Origin: an uncultured Bradyrhizobium sp.
GTDB lineage: Bacteria > Pseudomonadota > Alphaproteobacteria > Rhizobiales > Xanthobacteraceae
Assembly: GCF_947648125.1 (NCBI RefSeq)
Contig: NZ_CANSMR010000021.1
Location: 1 to 64,000, forward strand
Length of the DNA stretch: 64,000 bases
Direction: 5' to 3'
The position numbers were made by a program, and so were the translations under genes. The notes below the pieces were generated by a model. The model was not told where the DNA came from and did no database searches. It saw only the letters and a program-made list of their open reading frames with translations. Shown piece after piece: positions 1 to 10,386 of this stretch. How positions within the stretch are numbered: position 1 is the first letter of the stretch; each line of letters opens with the position of its first letter.

Positions 1-3000
1 TGGACCCGACCTCGGCGCTGCCGGCCGGTCGCGTCAACACGGCCTGGTTCGATGCACCGGCGTTGAATAGCTTCGGCCTCGGCGGCCTCAACATCAACAC
101 CGCCAGCAAGATCGCGATCGACGCGCCGCTGCAATTGTCATCGGGCGCGCAAGTCAAGCTGATCGCTCCGACCGTCGATATCGGAGCCGACATCATCGCG
201 CGCTCCGGCAGCGTCCTCGTCAGCAACATCCTCAATGCCGCAACCGGCACGTTTGCGCTGACAAACGCGGCTGGGAGTGCGGCCCTGACGCTGGAATCCG
301 GCGCCGTCATCGATACGCGCGGCCTGTGGGTTAACGCGCAGACCAATCCGGGCAGCGTGTCGGGCCTGGCCTTCCTCGACGGAGGTAACGTCACCTTCGA
401 TTCTGTTCAGAACGTCACGCTCGCCGCCGGCAGCGCAATCGACGTGTCCTCCGGCGGAGCCGTCCTCCCTAACGGCAAGACGCAAGGCGGCAAAGGCGGC
501 AACGTCACGATTCTCGCGGGTCACACCCAGCAGAATGCCGGAACGCCGGGCGATGGAAATCTTGTTCTCGATGGTGCGATCCGCGCCTGGGGCGTCACTG
601 GCGGCGGCACCCTGACGATCTCGACGCCCGGCAACATCCTGATCGGCGAAAACGCCGAACTTGCCGGAGGTGTGCTGCCCGCAGGCACGCCGGCGCCGGT
701 CGCATTGAAGTTCGCCCAACCGCTCACCATCCCGGCGGGGCAGCCGCTGCCGGTGCCGCTAACGCTCACCTTCACCTCATTGGTCTATGACGTGCCGACC
801 CCGGTCGATATCCGGAGCGCGGGTGTGCCCAGTGTGCCGACCGGCGCGGACTGGACTGTTCCCACCGGAATCCTGGTGCAGACACGGGTGAACGGCAGCA
901 CGCAGTATTGGGGCTCGGGATCCGTGTTGCCGGCGGGCTCGACCATCTTCGCCTTTAATCTCGGAGGCAACACCGGTGATGTCATTCCGGCCGGCACAGT
1001 CTTTCCATCGAAAGTTTTTCCCAACGGCCTTCCGGTCCTGCCCTACCAGATCTCCTACGCAGCTGGGTCGGTTCAATCAACGCCGATGACTTACCCGGTC
1101 GGCAGCACTATTCCGGTCGGCGGGGTGATACCGCAAACCGTCGCCGTCGAGCCCGCGCCATCGCTCAATCCCGCGTTCTTCACCGCCGGCTTCTCCAATT
1201 ACGACATCAATGGCGGGCTGGGTGTTGTGGTGGCCAACAACACTGTGCTTGCGGCCGCGATGCCGGTCTACCGGTTCACAACTAGCAGTTATGCGGCACC
1301 GGCCGGCACCGATCCGTCGTCGGCGTTGGAGCTGTGGACCCCGCCGCTGTTCACCGGGGATCCGCGTAAGGCCACCGTGACCCAGCGCGGCGGCGCGAGC
1401 CTCACGCTGCGTTCGCTCATCAAGCCCACAACTGGCGGCGCGATCGTGGTTGGCGACGGCGCCTCGGTCAGCGTCGATCCGGGCCAGAGCATCACGCTCG
1501 ATGCCTTCGGTCAGATCAGCGTGTTCGGTAACCTCACCGCGCATGGCGGCAGCATCAATTTGGTCAATGATGCCTACGGTTCGCCGGTGCGAACAGGCTT
1601 CAACTTCGACCTGAGCGGCAACGGTCGCGGCATTTCGATCTGGGTCGATGCCGCTGCCAAACTCGATGTCTCGGGCCTGGCCTATCAGGCGTCCGATACA
1701 TCAGGACATCTATTCGGGAAGGCGACGGACGGCGGTTCCATCACCATCAATGGTGGCGGTGCCTTCGTGGTCGTGCGTCCGGGCGCCGAGCTCAATGCAG
1801 ATGGCACGCAGGTCGCGATCGATTTCGCGGCAGGCGGTGCGGCCTCGTCAAGCCGCCCACAGATGGTCACAACGAATGGCGGCTCCATTACGTTGTCATC
1901 GCAGAGCGGTCTCTATCTCGACGGCGATGTCCACGCCCTCTCCGGCGGAGCCGGCGCCTCCGGCGGCAGCCTGTCGATCGCGCTCACTACGCCGAACTTC
2001 GACGGGAATTACTTCCCCAAACTGGTGACGTCGGCCAATGTGGTCGTTCCGAGCCTGATGACCGTGGTGCAGGCGCGTCCGGATTCCTCGTTGCCGGAGG
2101 GCATCGCCCCGGGCACGGCCGCGTCGCATCTGGCGTTCGGCCAGGCGACCGTGAGCGTCGACATGGTCAAGGCCGGCGGGTTCGACAGCCTGACGCTGAC
2201 GTCCGGCGACTACATGGCGTTCTCCGGTAACGTGTCCCTTTCGTTGGGCCGGAGCTTGACGCTGACGGCAGCGGCGTTCACATCGGGGGCCCCGGTGTCC
2301 GGACCGATCGATCCCTCGATGCCGGCCACCATCGGCGACGTGAAGGTGTCGGCTCCCTACATCCTGTTTCGTGAAGCGACGGCCGTCGTCCCCGATGGGT
2401 CCGTCAGCGCCAGCATCCGTAATCCCGGTGGCGCGGCATTGCCGACATCAGCCACGTTCGAGGCCGACGCAAACCAGATCGACATCCAGGGTCTCATCCA
2501 GTTCTCAGCAAGGGCACCGAACAACCAGTTCGGGCCGGGATTCTTCACGACCAAGTTCGTCAGCCAGGGCGACATCCGCTTCCTGTCGATGCCCGGGGTT
2601 GTCGCAACCCAGTTGTCGACCAGCGGCAATCTCGAACTGCTCGCCGCGCAGGTCTATCCCGCGACCAACACCGTTGCCACCGTCATCGCAGGCAGTGGAA
2701 ATTCCGATCCGACGACGACGCTCACCATCGGACGCACCACCGATGCGATTCCGGACGCTCCGCTCTCCGTGTTCGGCCAGCTCGCGTTCCAGGCGCCGGT
2801 GATTGAGCAGGGCGGCATCGTTCGCGCACCGCTCGGTGTTTTGACCTTCGGCCTGGGCTGGCCAGTGTACACGCCACACGTTGATCTGCTGCCCGGCAGC
2901 CTGACTTCCGTTTCGATGGCAGGCCTGACCATCCCCTACGGCGGTACGATCGACGGGGTGACCTACACGTATAACGGCACCAGCATCCGTGCGATCGGCC

Positions 3001-6000
3001 TCACCAACTTCAACAATAACGGGCCGCAATCCGGCATCATCCTGGACGGGCAGTCGATCAACGTCGCGAGCGGCGCGATCCTCGATTTGTCGGGTGGCGG
3101 CACGCTCGCCGGCGCTGGTTTCGTGTCCGGACGCGGCGGCTCGGTCAACGTGATCAACACGCCGCTCGTCAACGCCAACCCTGCGACTCCCGTCAGCAAG
3201 GCGAGCGACAAGGTCTATGCCATCCTCCCTGGCTATAGTTCGGGCTACGCACCGATCGCGCCCGAAAACGGCGCCGGCGATCCTGCGATTGGTCAACAGG
3301 TCACCATTCCGTCCGGTGTCCCGGGACTGCCGGCGGGAACGTACACACTGCTGCCGTCCAACTACGCGCTGTTGCCCGGCGCATACCGTGTCGAACTCGG
3401 CGGCAGCACCACGACGCCGGTCGGCAGCCCGCTCACAATCGGCAACGGCACCTACGCTGCTTCGGTCACCACCGGCATCGCCAACACCGCGATCAAGGAC
3501 AGCCTGCCGGTGACGGCGCTGATCACCGCGGGCACCTCGGTCCGCAAATATTCGCAATTCAACGAGCAGAGCTACAGCGATTTCCTGCTTGCCAACGTGG
3601 CGCAATTCGGCGGCGTGCGTTCGCTGCTGCCGAGCGACGGCAAGACGCTCGAGATCATGTTCGAGAGGCCGAACGCCACCCCGATCGAACCTGTGCTCAC
3701 ATTCGACGGCACCGCGCTGTTTCAGGGTACGCAGGGCGGTAACGCCGGCCAGGTGGCGTTGCTGAATGTCGGCGAAATCTATGCTGACGCGCCGACCCAG
3801 GGATTTTCCAGTCCCTCGGTCGACGCCGCCGATCTCAATGCGCTCAAGGCGCCACGTCTCCTGATCAACGGAACCGTCATCATCTCGAATGGCGCGCTGT
3901 TCCTTAATCAGCCCTACGGTCATGATCTTTTCATCCGCGATGGCGTCTCCCTTTCCGCTGGGGAGATGTTCTTTATCGGCAACAATATCAGCGTCGGTAA
4001 CAACGTGACGCTCAGCACCATCGGACAGGGCGCAGTCCCGTTCGATTCCGTGTCGACGGGCATGAGCTATGCGGTCAGCCAGTTCACAGTGCTGGCGCTG
4101 TCCAATGGTAACGTCAACTTCCTTCCCTCGAATGTCGGCAACGGTTCGATTACCATCGGCGCCGGCTCGTCGCTCTATTCCGAAGGGACGCTGGCGTTCG
4201 TGACCAACGGCGCTTCCGCGATCGATCCGACCGCCCATTTCGGGTCGAGCAACATCGCGCTCGCGGTCGGCACCATCAATATCGGCGACGCCGCGACCGT
4301 GGCCGCGGCCGGCGCACCCGCCGGATTGATGTTCGATCAGACGCTGTTCAACACTCTTCTCCATGGCGATCCGCTGCATGGCGCGCCGGAGCTGAAGACC
4401 ATCACATTGTCTGCGGCGAATTCCATCAATCTGTTCGGAGGTGCCGGTCTGGATGCCACCGGCAGCGGTGTCAATCTGGTGCTGAACACCTCGGCGATCT
4501 ATGGCTACGGCGCAGCCGGCGACAGCTCCACCATCGCCGCCAACAAGATCACGTGGAATGGCGTGAGCGGGGCGATCCCGCCGGCGATCGCCGCAGGCGG
4601 GCCGGGCACCGGAGCCGGCATCCTCAATTTCGTCGCGGACGAGATTGACTTCGGCCGGTTTGCCTCGCTCGACGCAACGACCGCGAGCCGCGTGATCTAC
4701 GGCTTCAGCAACGTCAATATCGCCGCCAACTCGAGGATCGTCTCGGCCGGCAACAGCAAGCTGTTCGTCTACCAGTCGCCGAGCGCTGATCCCGCTGCCG
4801 TATTCGGCCAGAGCGGCAGCGGCGGCAATCTGACGCTGACGACGCCACTGCTGACCGGCGCGCAGAAGTCGATCATGGCCTATTCCGCTGGCGGCGCGCT
4901 CAATGTCGTCGCGCCCGCGGGTATTGCGCCAAGCGCAGCCGGGTCCACCGTGGCCGGCGCCGAGATCGACCTGACCGGCGGCAGCGTCGGGATCGACAGC
5001 ACGATCCTGTTGCCGAGCGGCAAGCTCGTGGTCAACGCGACGGGCGATATCGCACTCGGCGGCGCAAGCCGTATCGACCTCGGTGGTCGGCCGTCAACGA
5101 TTCAGACGGCGACCGTCTATGGCTTCGGCGGCACTGCGATCTTCAACAGCGCACAGGGCAGCCTGACGCAGCTTGCTGGCTCCATGATCGATGTCTCCGC
5201 GACCAACGCCGGTGCAGGATCGATCAGCATCGCTGCGGCGAACGGTCGGGTCACGCTGGGAGGCGCGCTCAACGGCGCGGCGACGGGTGGTTACGCCAGC
5301 GGTGACTTCAGTGTGTCCAGCGGCACGCTTTCGAGTTCGGACTTCGCCGCGCTCAACGCTCTGCTGACCCAGGGCGGGTTCTTCGACGCGCGTGCCTTCG
5401 ATATCAGGAACGGCGATCTCGTCATCGGCGACGGTGTGAAGGCAAGCAACGTCACGGTCGCCACCGACAACGGCAGCCTCACCGTCGTCGGCACCATCGA
5501 TGCGTCCGGTGCCGCACCCGGCACCATCCGGCTCTCGGCCGGCAATGGGCTCGCGCTGGCGCCGACCGCCGTGCTCGATGTTCACAGCACGGTGCTGCAG
5601 GTCGACAGCTACGGCCAGCCGATCGAGGCGAGGAACCGCGGCCATATCGAGCTGACCGCGGCAGGCGGCGCGCTCACGCTGGCATCTGGCGCCACCATGA
5701 ATCTTACCGCGCCGAACGGCGTTGCCTATGGCGACGTGGTGCTGAACGCACAGCGCACCGGCGAGACCTCGGGCGACATCGCCATCAACGCAGCGGGTCC
5801 GCTCAACATCAAAGGCGCCTACAGTATCGCGCTCAACGCGTTCTGGACCTATGACCTGCCGGGCGGAAGCACCATCACCCAGACAACGCTCGACGGCTAC
5901 GACACCGCGAGCACGGCCTTCATCAACGCCGCATTGGGCAATGCGGGTTTGGCGGCGCGCGTCGCAGGTCTGTCCGCGTATGGCAGCACCTACCATCTGC

Positions 6001-9000
6001 GGCCGGGCGTCCAGATCACATCGAGCGGCGACCTCTCGACCTCCGGCGATATCGATCTTGCCCAATATCGCTACGGCGCGGGCGCTGATCGCAATCCGAA
6101 TTCGGCAACCTACGGCGCCGGCGAGCCGATGGCCCTCGTGATCCGGGCCGGCGGCAATGTGACGGTCAAGGGAAGTATCTCGGACGGATTCAAATCATCA
6201 CCGGGAGCGCTGGCGAGCATCAGGATCTTCGACGTCACCAACAGCCCGTACTTCACCCAGCGCTCATTCAGCGGCTACACCTACTGGTACGACGGTCAGA
6301 CTGACGTTTACGTCGTGAGCAATTGGACGGTTCCGAACGACGACTTCTACAATTGGTGGATCAACAACTTCTGGGGCCCACTGGTCGATACCAATAACAA
6401 CTCCTACAACCCCGGAGATACGATTCCCGCCGGTACGATACTGAGTGCCAGCAACAGCTCTGGGTTCGCGTTTGAGCCCGGCAGCATGCCGACCGTTGCG
6501 GTTGTGGCGACGCCTGCAATTCCTGCGGCTCCGGGCACCGCGGCCGGAGCCCAGATGTTGGCGCCGGGGTCGCTCTCCGCGTCGATCCGGCTCGTGAGCG
6601 GCGCAGATCTTGCCGCCGCCGACCAACGCGCGTTGCAAACGACACAGGCACTCAATGGGAGCGGCAACCTGACGCTAAGCGATCCGGCCTACAATTCGTC
6701 GCGCAACGGCACGTTCTTCAGCGTGCTGCGCACCGGCACCGGCAGTCTCGACCTGCTGGCCGGCGGCAGCTTCAGCGAGGCCACGCCATATGGCGTCTTT
6801 ACGGCCGGCACCCAGGCGGCGCCGATCCTGGCGGCCGACGGCAGCAATCCCTACGATCTTGTCGGTGTCACCAGCAGCGGCAACTCGCACGCCTGGTACC
6901 CCGAGCATGGCGGCGACCTCCTGATCACTGCGCAACGGGATATCACCGGCAATCTCCAGATCGCGGACAACAACACCCGGTTCGCCGACTCCAATCTCAC
7001 CGCCAACTGGCTCCGGCTGCAAGGCGGTGGCGTCTCTGCCGATCCGGCTGCGTGGTGGATCAATTTCGGCTCGCTTGCGAAGACCGGCCCATTTAGCAAC
7101 AACCAGCAGCTCATCGGCTTCCAGGGCATCGGCACGCTCGGTGGCGGCAACCTGACTGTGATCGCGGGCGGCAATGCCGGCGTGACAGGCAACGGCTCGA
7201 CCGGCCTCGACCTGGCGGTCGCCTCGACCGGCCGTATTCTGCCGAATGGCACGCTGGTAGAGACCGGTGGCGGCAATCTGGTCGTGAAGATTGGCGGCGG
7301 ACTCAATCCGGTGGTGCCAACAACACCTAACGGTCAGGGTCAGGTGCCGGACTATTTCGGCTCGATCACCAACCTGCGTGGCGACACCACTGTCAGTGCC
7401 GGGTCGGTCGGCGCGCTGGCCCCGAACACCTGGCCATCCTATTTCGTTTCGTACGATCCGCGCGCCGTTGATCCCAACGTCTTCAAGCGCTCGCTCAAGA
7501 CGCCGGGGCCGCTCGTCATCCCGGGCGACGGCAGTGTCAGCATCACGACGCGTGGCGACCTCGTGCTCGGCGGCGCGGGCGACGCCGGCATGGCGTCGCC
7601 AGTCGATCTGAACGGCATTGCGTATACGGTACGCAACGCGGACGGCACTACGACGCTCATGAGCCGCGGGCAATCGAACTTCACATTGTGGACGCCGGCG
7701 ACCGCGATCGATCTCTACGCGGCGGGTGGTGATGCGGCCGTATTGAGCGGAGTTTCCTTCAGCGGCACGGCTTTCTTTCCGGGAACGCTGATCGTCGCAG
7801 CCGCCAACGGTGATATCCGCTTTATGGAGCCTGCGGCCGGCGGCGGAGTGCCGACAATCGAACTGCTGCCGTCGCCTCGCGGCCAACTCGAATTGCTGGC
7901 AGCCGGCTCGGTCTACGGGACGAGCCAGGTCGTGGCGATGTCGGGCGCGGACATGAGCACGCTGGCGACGCCGTTCAATCCCGTCTTTGCCACCGGCACC
8001 GGCGGCGCCGGCAGCAGCAACGCGTGGGCGAACGCCGCCAATCGCATCAATCCCATCAGTCCAATCGCTTTCGGCGAGGACACGCCCATCTCCAACCTGC
8101 ATGCAGGGGATGATCGGCCGGCCCTGGTCTATGCCGGCATCGACATTGTCGATCTCACCCTCGGCCAGGCGCAGCTGGAGAGCCCGAGTGCCGGCGCGTA
8201 TTTCTATCCGACCCACAGCACCTGGTATATCGCCGCCAAGCCCTTCGAGGTGATCGCCGGCCGCGATATCGTCGGCACCGGTCCCGTGCCCAGTGCGCTC
8301 CTGAACAATGGGCCGAACGATATCTCGCTGATGCAGGCCGGCCGTGACATCTTCTATCAATCGGTGACCGTTCTCGGCCCTGGTCTGCTTCAACTGCAAG
8401 CCGGCCGCAACCTGTACCAGGGCTATTACGGCTCCTTGGTCAGTGCGGGCGACATCGTTAGTCAGTCCAACACCACGGGCGGTGCGGGTATCGTCTCGAT
8501 CGCAGGCACCGGTATCAACGGCCCCGACTACACCGATTTCGCCAAGCTGTATTTCAACGCAGCGAACCAGCTTCCCGGCGACGGCACGCCGCTCGCCGGC
8601 AGCGGCAAGGTCGCCAAGACCTACGCCGACGAATTATACAACTGGCTGCACAAGCGCTTCTCGTCCGACCAGAACTATACCTACAAAGGCCAGTCCTACA
8701 TCTTCACCGGCACGAAGGACGACGCGCTGGCGTTCTTCCTCTCGCTGCCCATGGAGCAGCAGGGCGTGTTCGTCCGGCAGATCTACTACGCCGAGCTGAC
8801 GGCCGGCGGTCGCGAATACAACGACAGGGCCAGCAGCCGCTACGGCAGCTATCTGCGTGGGCGCGATGCGATCGCCACCCTGTTCCCGGATCAGGATGCA
8901 CAAGGTAATCCGCTGACCTATTCGGGCAAGATCACCATGTTCAGCGGCCTCACGAAGGACATTTTTAACAACATCTACGTTGCCGACGCCGGCATCAACA

Positions 9001-9821
9001 CCCAGTATGGCGGCGACATTCAGATCCTCAATCCGGGCGGGCAGACCATCATCGGGGTCGAGGGCGTGACGCCAGGTCCTGGTGCTGGCCTGATCACGCA
9101 AGGCCAGAACAGCAATATCGATGTGTATTCGCTCGGCAGCGTGCTGCTCGGCCAGAGCCGCATCATGACCACGTTCGGTGGCAACATCCTGGTGTGGTCG
9201 GCGATCGGCGACATCAACGCCGGCCGCGGCTCGAAGACGACGGTGATCTATACGCCGCCGCTGCGCACCTATGACGCGTATGGCAATATCAAACTGTCGC
9301 CGGCGGCACCGGCCAATGGTGCCGGCATCGCGACGCTCGCCCCCATTCCGGGGACGCCGCCGAGCGACGTTGACCTGATCGCGCCGCTCGGCACCATCGA
9401 TGCGGGCGAAGCTGGCATCCGTGTCTCGGGCAACGTCAACCTCGCCGCGCTGCAAGTAGTCAATGCCGCCAACATCCAGGTGCAGGGCACCTCGACCGGC
9501 ATTCCGACGGTGCAGGGGCCGCCGGTCGCAGCACTGACGGCGGCGTCGAACACCACCGCCGCCAGCCAGCAGGCCGCGGCGCCACCGCCAAAGAACAATG
9601 ACCAGCCGTCGGTCGTGATCGTGGAAGTGCTCGGCTATGGTGGGGGCGAGGGCGCCGCGCCGGATCCTGAGGAGGACGAACAAAAGCGGCGTAAGCGTAG
9701 GCAAGATCAGCACAGCTACAACCAGAACAGCGTGCTTCAGCTCGTCGGCAATGGTCCGCTTTCGGAAACGCAAAGGCAGGCGCTCACCACGGAGGAAAGA
9801 GCGAATCTCGAGACACGCTGA
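1..9821 (+). CDS. Filamentous-haemagglutinin-family giant exoprotein (TpsA type), 5' end missing
   Basis: The frame is open from the first bases of the window, so the true start lies upstream; the TTG at 63 is only an in-frame codon. About 3270 residues are present, rich in Gly, Ala, Ser, Thr and Asn. They show the irregular beta-helix style of secreted adhesins, with many GGN, GGD, AAGG and SAGD turns. Nucleotides 8620-9090 encode the conserved C-terminal region of filamentous-haemagglutinin-family proteins (QQGVFVRQIYYAELTAGGR, then a GGDIQILNPGG stretch). The tail is unusual: a Pro/Ala stretch, VVIVEVLGYGGG, then a highly charged EEDEQKRRKRR segment. By family this is a surface or secreted adhesin exported by a TpsB pore through an N-terminal TPS domain; both would lie upstream, outside the window. 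No cysteine-rich or toxin-like C-terminal domain is visible, so a CDI toxin role is unlikely. The family call is firm; the ligand is unknown. Confidence 0.9.
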   Translation, partial: DPTSALPAGRVNTAWFDAPALNSFGLGGLNINTASKIAIDAPLQLSSGAQVKLIAPTVDIGADIIARSGSVLVSNILNAATGTFALTNAAGSAALTLESGAVIDTRGLWVNAQTNPGSVSGLAFLDGGNVTFDSVQNVTLAAGSAIDVSSGGAVLPNGKTQGGKGGNVTILAGHTQQNAGTPGDGNLVLDGAIRAWGVTGGGTLTISTPGNILIGENAELAGGVLPAGTPAPVALKFAQPLTIPAGQPLPVPLTLTFTSLVYDVPTPVDIRSAGVPSVPTGADWTVPTGILVQTRVNGSTQYWGSGSVLPAGSTIFAFNLGGNTGDVIPAGTVFPSKVFPNGLPVLPYQISYAAGSVQSTPMTYPVGSTIPVGGVIPQTVAVEPAPSLNPAFFTAGFSNYDINGGLGVVVANNTVLAAAMPVYRFTTSSYAAPAGTDPSSALELWTPPLFTGDPRKATVTQRGGASLTLRSLIKPTTGGAIVVGDGASVSVDPGQSITLDAFGQISVFGNLTAHGGSINLVNDAYGSPVRTGFNFDLSGNGRGISIWVDAAAKLDVSGLAYQASDTSGHLFGKATDGGSITINGGGAFVVVRPGAELNADGTQVAIDFAAGGAASSSRPQMVTTNGGSITLSSQSGLYLDGDVHALSGGAGASGGSLSIALTTPNFDGNYFPKLVTSANVVVPSLMTVVQARPDSSLPEGIAPGTAASHLAFGQATVSVDMVKAGGFDSLTLTSGDYMAFSGNVSLSLGRSLTLTAAAFTSGAPVSGPIDPSMPATIGDVKVSAPYILFREATAVVPDGSVSASIRNPGGAALPTSATFEADANQIDIQGLIQFSARAPNNQFGPGFFTTKFVSQGDIRFLSMPGVVATQLSTSGNLELLAAQVYPATNTVATVIAGSGNSDPTTTLTIGRTTDAIPDAPLSVFGQLAFQAPVIEQGGIVRAPLGVLTFGLGWPVYTPHVDLLPGSLTSVSMAGLTIPYGGTIDGVTYTYNGTSIRAIGLTNFNNNGPQSGIILDGQSINVASGAILDLSGGGTLAGAGFVSGRGGSVNVINTPLVNANPATPVSKASDKVYAILPGYSSGYAPIAPENGAGDPAIGQQVTIPSGVPGLPAGTYTLLPSNYALLPGAYRVELGGSTTTPVGSPLTIGNGTYAASVTTGIANTAIKDSLPVTALITAGTSVRKYSQFNEQSYSDFLLANVAQFGGVRSLLPSDGKTLEIMFERPNATPIEPVLTFDGTALFQGTQGGNAGQVALLNVGEIYADAPTQGFSSPSVDAADLNALKAPRLLINGTVIISNGALFLNQPYGHDLFIRDGVSLSAGEMFFIGNNISVGNNVTLSTIGQGAVPFDSVSTGMSYAVSQFTVLALSNGNVNFLPSNVGNGSITIGAGSSLYSEGTLAFVTNGASAIDPTAHFGSSNIALAVGTINIGDAATVAAAGAPAGLMFDQTLFNTLLHGDPLHGAPELKTITLSAANSINLFGGAGLDATGSGVNLVLNTSAIYGYGAAGDSSTIAANKITWNGVSGAIPPAIAAGGPGTGAGILNFVADEIDFGRFASLDATTASRVIYGFSNVNIAANSRIVSAGNSKLFVYQSPSADPAAVFGQSGSGGNLTLTTPLLTGAQKSIMAYSAGGALNVVAPAGIAPSAAGSTVAGAEIDLTGGSVGIDSTILLPSGKLVVNATGDIALGGASRIDLGGRPSTIQTATVYGFGGTAIFNSAQGSLTQLAGSMIDVSATNAGAGSISIAAANGRVTLGGALNGAATGGYASGDFSVSSGTLSSSDFAALNALLTQGGFFDARAFDIRNGDLVIGDGVKASNVTVATDNGSLTVVGTIDASGAAPGTIRLSAGNGLALAPTAVLDVHSTVLQVDSYGQPIEARNRGHIELTAAGGALTLASGATMNLTAPNGVAYGDVVLNAQRTGETSGDIAINAAGPLNIKGAYSIALNAFWTYDLPGGSTITQTTLDGYDTASTAFINAALGNAGLAARVAGLSAYGSTYHLRPGVQITSSGDLSTSGDIDLAQYRYGAGADRNPNSATYGAGEPMALVIRAGGNVTVKGSISDGFKSSPGALASIRIFDVTNSPYFTQRSFSGYTYWYDGQTDVYVVSNWTVPNDDFYNWWINNFWGPLVDTNNNSYNPGDTIPAGTILSASNSSGFAFEPGSMPTVAVVATPAIPAAPGTAAGAQMLAPGSLSASIRLVSGADLAAADQRALQTTQALNGSGNLTLSDPAYNSSRNGTFFSVLRTGTGSLDLLAGGSFSEATPYGVFTAGTQAAPILAADGSNPYDLVGVTSSGNSHAWYPEHGGDLLITAQRDITGNLQIADNNTRFADSNLTANWLRLQGGGVSADPAAWWINFGSLAKTGPFSNNQQLIGFQGIGTLGGGNLTVIAGGNAGVTGNGSTGLDLAVASTGRILPNGTLVETGGGNLVVKIGGGLNPVVPTTPNGQGQVPDYFGSITNLRGDTTVSAGSVGALAPNTWPSYFVSYDPRAVDPNVFKRSLKTPGPLVIPGDGSVSITTRGDLVLGGAGDAGMASPVDLNGIAYTVRNADGTTTLMSRGQSNFTLWTPATAIDLYAAGGDAAVLSGVSFSGTAFFPGTLIVAAANGDIRFMEPAAGGGVPTIELLPSPRGQLELLAAGSVYGTSQVVAMSGADMSTLATPFNPVFATGTGGAGSSNAWANAANRINPISPIAFGEDTPISNLHAGDDRPALVYAGIDIVDLTLGQAQLESPSAGAYFYPTHSTWYIAAKPFEVIAGRDIVGTGPVPSALLNNGPNDISLMQAGRDIFYQSVTVLGPGLLQLQAGRNLYQGYYGSLVSAGDIVSQSNTTGGAGIVSIAGTGINGPDYTDFAKLYFNAANQLPGDGTPLAGSGKVAKTYADELYNWLHKRFSSDQNYTYKGQSYIFTGTKDDALAFFLSLPMEQQGVFVRQIYYAELTAGGREYNDRASSRYGSYLRGRDAIATLFPDQDAQGNPLTYSGKITMFSGLTKDIFNNIYVADAGINTQYGGDIQILNPGGQTIIGVEGVTPGPGAGLITQGQNSNIDVYSLGSVLLGQSRIMTTFGGNILVWSAIGDINAGRGSKTTVIYTPPLRTYDAYGNIKLSPAAPANGAGIATLAPIPGTPPSDVDLIAPLGTIDAGEAGIRVSGNVNLAALQVVNAANIQVQGTSTGIPTVQGPPVAALTAASNTTAASQQAAAPPPKNNDQPSVVIVEVLGYGGGEGAAPDPEEDEQKRRKRRQDQHSYNQNSVLQLVGNGPLSETQRQALTTEERANLETR

Positions 9822-9843
9822 GGAATAGTTTGGGGCCCTGAAC

Positions 9844-10386
9844 GTGGCTGATACCAACCAGGCTCGGCTGCGTGACCAGCTGGTGCAGAACTATGACGCC
9901 CTCATTGCGAGGCTGACGCGCCGCCTGGGCTCCTCAGACTTCGCCCACGAGGCTCTGCACGAGACATTCCTGCGGCTGGATCGGGTCACGGACGCGGTCC
10001 CGGTTCGCAGTCCGGCCGACTATCTCTTTCGCATCGCCATCAATGTCGCGAAGGATCGGTACAGAGCCCAGACCTATCGCGTCAGTGTATCCGAGGTCGA
10101 TACGCTGCTGGATGTCTGCGACGATCAGCCCGACGCCGCAAGGGTGGTCGAGGCGCGCTCCGAGATCGTGGCCTTCAAATGCGCGTTGGCCGAGCTTCCG
10201 GACAGGCCTCGCCGCGTGCTCCAGGGCATCTCGATCGAGGGCGCAACGGCACACGAAGTGGCGGCCCGTCTGCAGGTCAGTCTTCGCACGGTCGAAAATG
10301 ACCTCAGGCTGGCCTTGCGGCACTGTGCGACTGCTATTGGCCGCACGGTGGTCCGTCGCCTCGGCGGGCCGCGGCTGCGGTCGTAG
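9844..10386 (+). CDS. ECF RNA polymerase sigma-70 family factor (FecI-like)
   Basis: A 180-residue protein starting at GTG, 22 bp after the adhesin stop, so probably cotranscribed with it. Region 2 lies at about residues 10-75 (ALHETFLRLDR, then a DYLFRIAINVAKDRYR helix that would contact the -10 element). Region 4 lies at about 115-165, with the helix-turn-helix AHEVAARLQVSLRTVENDL. Size and two-domain layout are those of extracytoplasmic-function factors of the FecI group. These usually sit next to a FecR-type anti-sigma gene; none is visible downstream, and upstream is the adhesin. In many proteobacteria FecI/FecR-like pairs are linked to TPS adhesin loci, so a role in adhesin expression is plausible but inferred. 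The Shine-Dalgarno sequence is weak, which fits translational coupling. Confidence 0.9.
   Translation: MADTNQARLRDQLVQNYDALIARLTRRLGSSDFAHEALHETFLRLDRVTDAVPVRSPADYLFRIAINVAKDRYRAQTYRVSVSEVDTLLDVCDDQPDAARVVEARSEIVAFKCALAELPDRPRRVLQGISIEGATAHEVAARLQVSLRTVENDLRLALRHCATAIGRTVVRRLGGPRLRS

Noticed and set aside
2505-8399. Long minus-strand frames inside the adhesin gene (2505-4379 and 6675-8399)
   Set aside because: Same cause: shadows of a GC-rich repetitive gene, with compositionally biased translations and no Shine-Dalgarno sequence.
1-9821. Contact-dependent-inhibition toxin (CdiA) interpretation of the giant exoprotein
   Set aside because: No VENN-type boundary, no variable toxin domain at the C-terminus and no small immunity gene follow; the next gene is a sigma factor.
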